This document shows, piece after piece, positions 60,477 to 64,000 of a DNA stretch of 64,000 nt. This DNA is from Capnocytophaga granulosa ATCC 51502. Lineage in GTDB: Bacteria; Bacteroidota; Bacteroidia; Flavobacteriales; Flavobacteriaceae. Location: assembly GCF_000411115.1 (NCBI RefSeq), contig NZ_KE150255.1, forward strand, positions 62,001-126,000. Direction: 5' to 3'. A program made the translations under genes and the position numbers. The notes beneath the pieces were generated by a model. That model made no database searches. It was given only the letters and a program-made list of their open reading frames with translations, and was not told the origin of the DNA. Position 1 is the first letter of the stretch; every line of letters starts with the position of its first letter.

Positions 60477-61208
60477 CTATGCTTTCTGCTCGTTCCAATA
60501 GTAGCTATCAGGATAGATGCGTTGGCCGAAGATAGCCGTCCCCACCCGAACGATCGTAGCGCCTTCGGCTATGGCAATCTCCAAGTCGCCACTCATACCC
60601 ATAGAGAGTTCCTGGGGCTGCACATCAGGTAGATTTAGAGCGATGATCTCTTGCTGAATACGCTTAAGCAACTGGAAACACTTGCGTACCTTGTCCTCCT
60701 CGGCACTGAAAAGTCCAATAGTCATCAGCCCCCTAATATGTAGGGTAGGCAACTGAGCTACCTGACGGGTGAGTTCTAAAGCCGCTTCGGGTGCTACACC
60801 GAACTTACTTTCTTCGCCAGAGGTATTTACTTGGATAAATACATCCATTTCACGTCCTGCTTGAGAAAGTTTCTGGTGCAGCTTCTCGGCCAAGTCGTAG
60901 CGGTCAAGGGATTCCACACAGCTGACCTCATAACGGAGGATTTCCTTGATTTTATTGGTCTGTAAGTGGCCAATAAAGTGGTTGGTATGCGGGGTTGTTT
61001 TGAGTGCCTCGTATTTTTCCTTGAGTTCTTGTACTTTGTTCTCCGCAATGAGGGTATAGCCAGCCGCTAACGCTTGCTGTATGCGTTCAGGACTTACCGT
61101 TTTGGTAGCCAAAAGCAACTTGACTTCCTTGGGGTCTCTGCCTGCTGCCTTACAAGCCTCATCAATGCGCTGTTGTACATGCTTGAGATTTTGTATGATA
61201 GTATCCAT
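60477..61208 (-). CDS. yggS: YggS/PLPBP family PLP homeostasis protein
   Basis: 243 residues, fold-III PLP protein: '[18 protein letters not shown]' with PLP lysine Lys36, '[14 protein letters not shown]', '[14 protein letters not shown]', 'GLMTIGLFS', '[28 protein letters not shown]'. It keeps free PLP in balance rather than catalysing a reaction. Cytoplasmic. Upstream of and coupled with priA. Confidence 0.95.
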   Translation of the reverse strand: MDTIIQNLKHVQQRIDEACKAAGRDPKEVKLLLATKTVSPERIQQALAAGYTLIAENKVQELKEKYEALKTTPHTNHFIGHLQTNKIKEILRYEVSCVESLDRYDLAEKLHQKLSQAGREMDVFIQVNTSGEESKFGVAPEAALELTRQVAQLPTLHIRGLMTIGLFSAEEDKVRKCFQLLKRIQQEIIALNLPDVQPQELSMGMSGDLEIAIAEGATIVRVGTAIFGQRIYPDSYYWNEQKA

Positions 61209-61248
61209 TTGAGTTTTGAGTTTTAAGTTTTGAGTTTTGAGTTTTGAG
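61209..61248. repeat. TTTTGAGTTTTAAG array
   Basis: About four units between yggS and the DUF4276 gene. Confidence 0.6.
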
Positions 61249-61926
61249 TTATAAGGTTTTAGTAATTAGAAGTTGTACCCAGTTTCTAAAACGAGGACAA
61301 CGTTCCATAAGGGTTTCTATACCTATTTTAGTAGCAATATTATTACCATCAATAATCTTTTCATATCTCAGCCCTTGCTTTTCAAAGATAGCAATAATTC
61401 GTTTGGAAGGGGCAGTCAGAGGACTATCATTGATATCCTCTGGATTTTCATAACGAGTAACAACACTACGTACATCCGCCACTATGGAAGGGTTGTTAAA
61501 CAAAGAAAAGCCTTCCACAGATGAAAAAAGCAATGCTTCAAATTCATGTAGTTGTATGTAGGGAATAAAGTTCTTAACCTCAATTCCTTTGCTCTTTAGG
61601 TCATCTGCTATCCCTTGCTCTAAGAGCTGCACCCCTTTGGTAGGGTCTGATTGTTTTTGCTTAGCTTCTTGGTAGTTAGGGAAATGATGACTTTCCAAAA
61701 TACCATAATAGTCAAAGAATGTGGTAAGTATCTTTTCTTTATCTCTTAGGTGATTCCTCAGCTCTACAAATAGCTTGGAATAATTCACAATGCCACCACC
61801 TGTGTATTTTAGGGTACTGAAAGAAATATAACTACCTGTTTTAGAAAGGATATAAGGAGCTAAAATATTTGTAAAGACAGCAAGTTCCGTTTGTCCCTCT
61901 ACGATACAATGGATTCTTTTCATCAT
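61249..61926 (-). CDS. DUF4276 (TOPRIM-like) protein, partner of the ATPase
   Basis: 225 residues. 'IHCIVEGQTELAVFTNIL' (E10, E14) and 'LTTFFDYYGILESHHFP' carry the acidic residues expected of a TOPRIM-type nuclease core; 'PYIQLHEFEALLFSS' is the usual DUF4276 motif. Its ATG overlaps the ATPase stop (TGATG), so the two are made together. ATPase + TOPRIM pairs (OLD/Gabija, PARIS with DUF4435) are phage-defence modules; DUF4276 pairs are candidates of the same type. Activity is inferred. Confidence 0.75.
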   Translation of the reverse strand: MMKRIHCIVEGQTELAVFTNILAPYILSKTGSYISFSTLKYTGGGIVNYSKLFVELRNHLRDKEKILTTFFDYYGILESHHFPNYQEAKQKQSDPTKGVQLLEQGIADDLKSKGIEVKNFIPYIQLHEFEALLFSSVEGFSLFNNPSIVADVRSVVTRYENPEDINDSPLTAPSKRIIAIFEKQGLRYEKIIDGNNIATKIGIETLMERCPRFRNWVQLLITKTL

Positions 61927-62978
61927 CAGTAAGGTTGTCCGTTAATAATACTCTTTTCCCAAAGCTCTCCTAAAGAGAAATCCTCTATCCAGTGGGAGAG
62001 TTCGGCTGCATCTAAGTTGTTGAATACAGACTGATTATCCTTCCTATCTACAGTAATGATATCGGCTACTTCAAAGTTGGAAACAAGAGGTACCGACTGA
62101 GTGGAGATAATCACCTGACTTTTGGCTGAGGCCTTTCGGATAAGCCCTGCTAATACATTGATTGCAAAGGGGTGTAGTCCTAATTCTGGCTCATCAATGA
62201 TAATCACCTCAGGGAGAAAAGGCTGCATAAGTAGTGTAGATAGAGCCATAAATCGCAAAGTACCATCAGAGAGATGGGTGCTATTAAACGGAATATCAGG
62301 GTGCTGCTTAGCAAGCCATTCCAACTTAATAATATTATCATTGAACCTATCAGGATGCAAATTAAACCTTTCAAAATAAGGAGCTACCATTCTTATAACA
62401 GCCTCTATTTGACTAAAACAGGAAGGATATTTTTCTTGTAAATAGTATAGAAAAGAAGGCAAATTCCCGCCGTCTTCTCTCAAAGAAAGGTTATCTGAAA
62501 GTAGGGAAGGCTTACGCAAAGGTGCATTTTCGCTGGTATCATGGAAATGATAGTTCTTAAAAGTTCGCATATAAGCACTTATACGCTGAGCAACTCCTTC
62601 CTGATGATCCTTTAAGACACTTTCTCTACTATTGATACTCAAATGTGTCTGCTTACCATTAAAGACATTTTCATAATCAACAAAGAGTGTGCCCTTAGCA
62701 GAGGGGGACAACTGACACTCATAGGCATCAGTCCCAAAAGTTATCTTGAAATAGATATGCTGTGTTGTCTTGCTTCCAAAGTATAGTAGATTTTCTATCT
62801 CTTTTCTAAGGGAATAGTTTTCCAAACGCTTTTCGTAAAGATTATTTAAGAGCTTAAAGAAAGAAATAAAGTTAGATTTTCCTGCACCATTTGCCCCTAT
62901 GAGTATATTGATAGGACGCAGCGGGAGGGTCATCTCTCTAATAGACTTGAACCCTTCTATATGTATGCTACTGATCAT
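61926..62978 (-). CDS. AAA-family (AAA_21, SMC/ABC-like) ATPase of a two-gene module
   Basis: 350 residues from ATG 62978. Walker A 'GANGAGKSN' (28-36) after 'IHIEGFKSIREMTLPL', signature 'THLSDGTLRFMAL', Walker B 'VIIIDEPELGLHPFA', and 'QVIISTQSVPLVSNF'. This RecF/OLD-like ABC ATPase architecture is common in defence systems. Coupled with the DUF4276 gene downstream. An upstream frame start (63011) is not preferred. Base composition is more A/T-rich than the neighbouring priA-yggS, consistent with acquisition. Confidence 0.8.
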   Translation of the reverse strand: MISSIHIEGFKSIREMTLPLRPINILIGANGAGKSNFISFFKLLNNLYEKRLENYSLRKEIENLLYFGSKTTQHIYFKITFGTDAYECQLSPSAKGTLFVDYENVFNGKQTHLSINSRESVLKDHQEGVAQRISAYMRTFKNYHFHDTSENAPLRKPSLLSDNLSLREDGGNLPSFLYYLQEKYPSCFSQIEAVIRMVAPYFERFNLHPDRFNDNIIKLEWLAKQHPDIPFNSTHLSDGTLRFMALSTLLMQPFLPEVIIIDEPELGLHPFAINVLAGLIRKASAKSQVIISTQSVPLVSNFEVADIITVDRKDNQSVFNNLDAAELSHWIEDFSLGELWEKSIINGQPY

Positions 62979-63017
62979 AAGCGCTTTGGATAGATGTTTT
63001 TTGAAAGGCAAAAATAC

Positions 63018-63068
63018 AATTTTTAATTGTTAATTATCAATGGTTAATTGTTAATTATTCGTCACTTA
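63018..63068. repeat. TTAATTGTTAATTATC array
   Basis: Four TTAATTGTTAA units and one TCACTTATCACT unit between the ATPase and phosphatase genes. Confidence 0.6.
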
Positions 63069-63767
63069 TCACTTTTCATTAACGGCTGCTTGCCAATACT
63101 CCTTAGTCTCTATGTCCATGATCGTAAGGCGGCTATTGAAGCCTGCACCTGTATCAAGATTCCATACATGGTGACGGCACATAGGTTGGTCTGTACCATA
63201 GTTAAGGGTAGGTGTATGCCCTATATAGATTTCTTTGTATAACGACAATCTTTTGGGGTAATATGGATCAGTGGGAGGCATGTCTTCAGGAGTGGCGAGG
63301 GCTAACTCCCAAAGCGTTCTATCCCAATAGAAGTTTTCTGTGAAAAACTCATGTGCCACACCCCCTCGGTCGGTAAAGCCAGCATGTAAGAACAGGCGAT
63401 TTTGCCCGTCTAAGAGATAATTCCTAAGTGATTGAAGGAAGTCAATATGTAATTGCTTATCCTCCTTAGAGTAGTGCTTATAAGCCTCTTCGGTAGCCTT
63501 GCCCCCATGGGAGCGCCAAAGGTCAGACATGGGTTTGCCCAAGAGAAAATCACAGCACAAGGCATCATGATTTCCTCTTAGACAAATCACTTGATGGGTC
63601 TGTTGCAGGGCAATAAGCTCGTCCAAGACTTCAGGGGTATGCTTGCCCCTATCGGCATAGTCCCCTAAGAAAATCAGTAGGTCATCGGGAGTAACTCGTG
63701 CTCGTTTCAAGACCTCAAGTAGCGCTGCATAAGCACCATGTATATCGCCTATAACAAGTGTCCTCAT
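63069..63767 (-). CDS. Serine/threonine protein-phosphatase-like metallophosphoesterase
   Basis: 232 residues: 'VIGDIHGAYAAL' (GDxHG, 7-11), 'IFLGDYADRGKHTPEVL' (GDxxDRG), 'CLRGNHDAL' (GNHD), 'LFLHAGF' and 'IYIGHTPTLNYG'. These are the motifs of the PPP family. It removes phosphate from proteins or small phosphorylated molecules; bacterial targets unknown. Followed by a GTGAATA array. Confidence 0.9.
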   Translation of the reverse strand: MRTLVIGDIHGAYAALLEVLKRARVTPDDLLIFLGDYADRGKHTPEVLDELIALQQTHQVICLRGNHDALCCDFLLGKPMSDLWRSHGGKATEEAYKHYSKEDKQLHIDFLQSLRNYLLDGQNRLFLHAGFTDRGGVAHEFFTENFYWDRTLWELALATPEDMPPTDPYYPKRLSLYKEIYIGHTPTLNYGTDQPMCRHHVWNLDTGAGFNSRLTIMDIETKEYWQAAVNEK

Positions 63768-63772
63768 AAGGA

Positions 63773-63825
63773 TAGTGAAAAGTGAACAGTGAATAACGAA
63801 TAGTGAATAGCTAATAACGAACTAA
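63773..63825. repeat. GTGAATAACGAATA array
   Basis: Five degenerate units of AGTGAA(C/T)A between the phosphatase gene and the gene cut by the window end. Confidence 0.6.
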
Positions 63826-64000
63826 TTAGCTCATTGACTCATCGATGAATGATATGCCTTTTTCTTTACAGAAGTTTTTTACCTGCTCGGACATAAGAAT
63901 AGCCGTGCCGTCAATGGTTTTTAGATTAGGCACCTGAGAGATATCCTCCTCGGTAAGTGATTTGATGTCAAACACATCGTCCTCTCCGTCCCAAAAAGGT
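63826..64000 (-). CDS. Hypothetical protein, C-terminal part (cut by window end)
   Basis: Minus strand open from the window edge to TAA at 63826-63828; the last 57 residues include 'FWDGEDDVFDIKSLTEED' and 'CKEKGISFIDESMS'. The 'WDGEDDVFDI' stretch is reminiscent of leucine-rich, immunity-like small proteins such as DUF6892, but the piece is too short to assign. 5' end lies outside. Confidence 0.6.
   Translation of the reverse strand, partial: PFWDGEDDVFDIKSLTEEDISQVPNLKTIDGTAILMSEQVKNFCKEKGISFIDESMS

Overview
The window looks like chromosome of a Flavobacteriaceae member, most likely Capnocytophaga or a close relative. The evidence is the Bacteroidota promoter form (TTTG, 19-20 nt spacer, TAnnTTTG) in front of many genes, family-typical proteins (S9 DPP-IV-like peptidase, DUF6089, DUF6327, L21 with a C-terminal extension, CusA-TolC fusion, Flavobacteria-type NrdB and AccD), moderate-to-low G+C, and intergenic DNA packed with short-unit arrays (GTGAAAA, GTCATTA, GTCACTT, GTCAGTG, GTTAATT). 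There is no rRNA, no CRISPR array and no intact prophage. The species assignment is inference.

Layout. 0-6.5 kb (+): 3' part of dnaX with a frameshift signal, a membrane-anchored L12-CTD-like protein, nrdB, rplU-rpmA, a secreted S9 peptidase. 6.7-10.5 kb (-): O-acetylhomoserine sulfhydrylase and a TonB-dependent receptor. 11-14.3 kb (+): DUF4424, small immunity-like genes, sugE-like SMR exporter, DUF2911/TPR protein. 14.4-24 kb (mostly -) is the accessory stretch: DUF4279, duplicated lipoproteins with a third copy cut by an IS, an IS256-variant element carrying a candidate structured RNA, feoAB, an IS630 element, and orphan small genes of immunity-protein size. 24-33.4 kb (-) is housekeeping: parC, bamA, uppS, DUF6089, a 4-TMS holin-like protein, an alpha/beta hydrolase, pdxJ, and a FeoB-associated Cys-rich peptide. 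33.6-34.6 kb: an XRE regulator divergent from a 45-residue hydrophobic peptide, with a palindrome between them. 35-44 kb: clpB, BI-1 family protein, OMP, tRNA-Met, an envelope trio (YtxH, holin-like, DUF6327), accD, dtd, cysK, cysE. 44.5-46.5 kb: an orphan terminase-like gene whose N-terminal part is built from genomic repeats. 46.6-52.8 kb: a heavy-metal efflux operon. 52.7-57.8 kb: ADP-ribosylglycohydrolase, tRNA-Ala, deacetylase-like protein, vapD, murF, phosphodiesterase. 58-64 kb (-): priA, yggS, an ATPase + DUF4276 pair (candidate defence system), a protein phosphatase-like gene and a cut gene.

Themes. Iron uptake is represented by feoAB, the TonB receptor and the FeoB-associated peptide; sulfur/cysteine synthesis by metY and cysE-cysK; divalent-metal efflux by the Cus-like operon. 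The most notable non-gene structure is a MITE-like family (about 260-280 bp, TTAAGTTT...AAACTTAA ends, 7-8 bp target duplications) with three full and three degraded copies. Other leads are the dnaX A10 slip site with a 14-bp downstream stem, the RNA inside the IS256-variant element, the XRE/small-peptide switch, and the repeat-invaded terminase.
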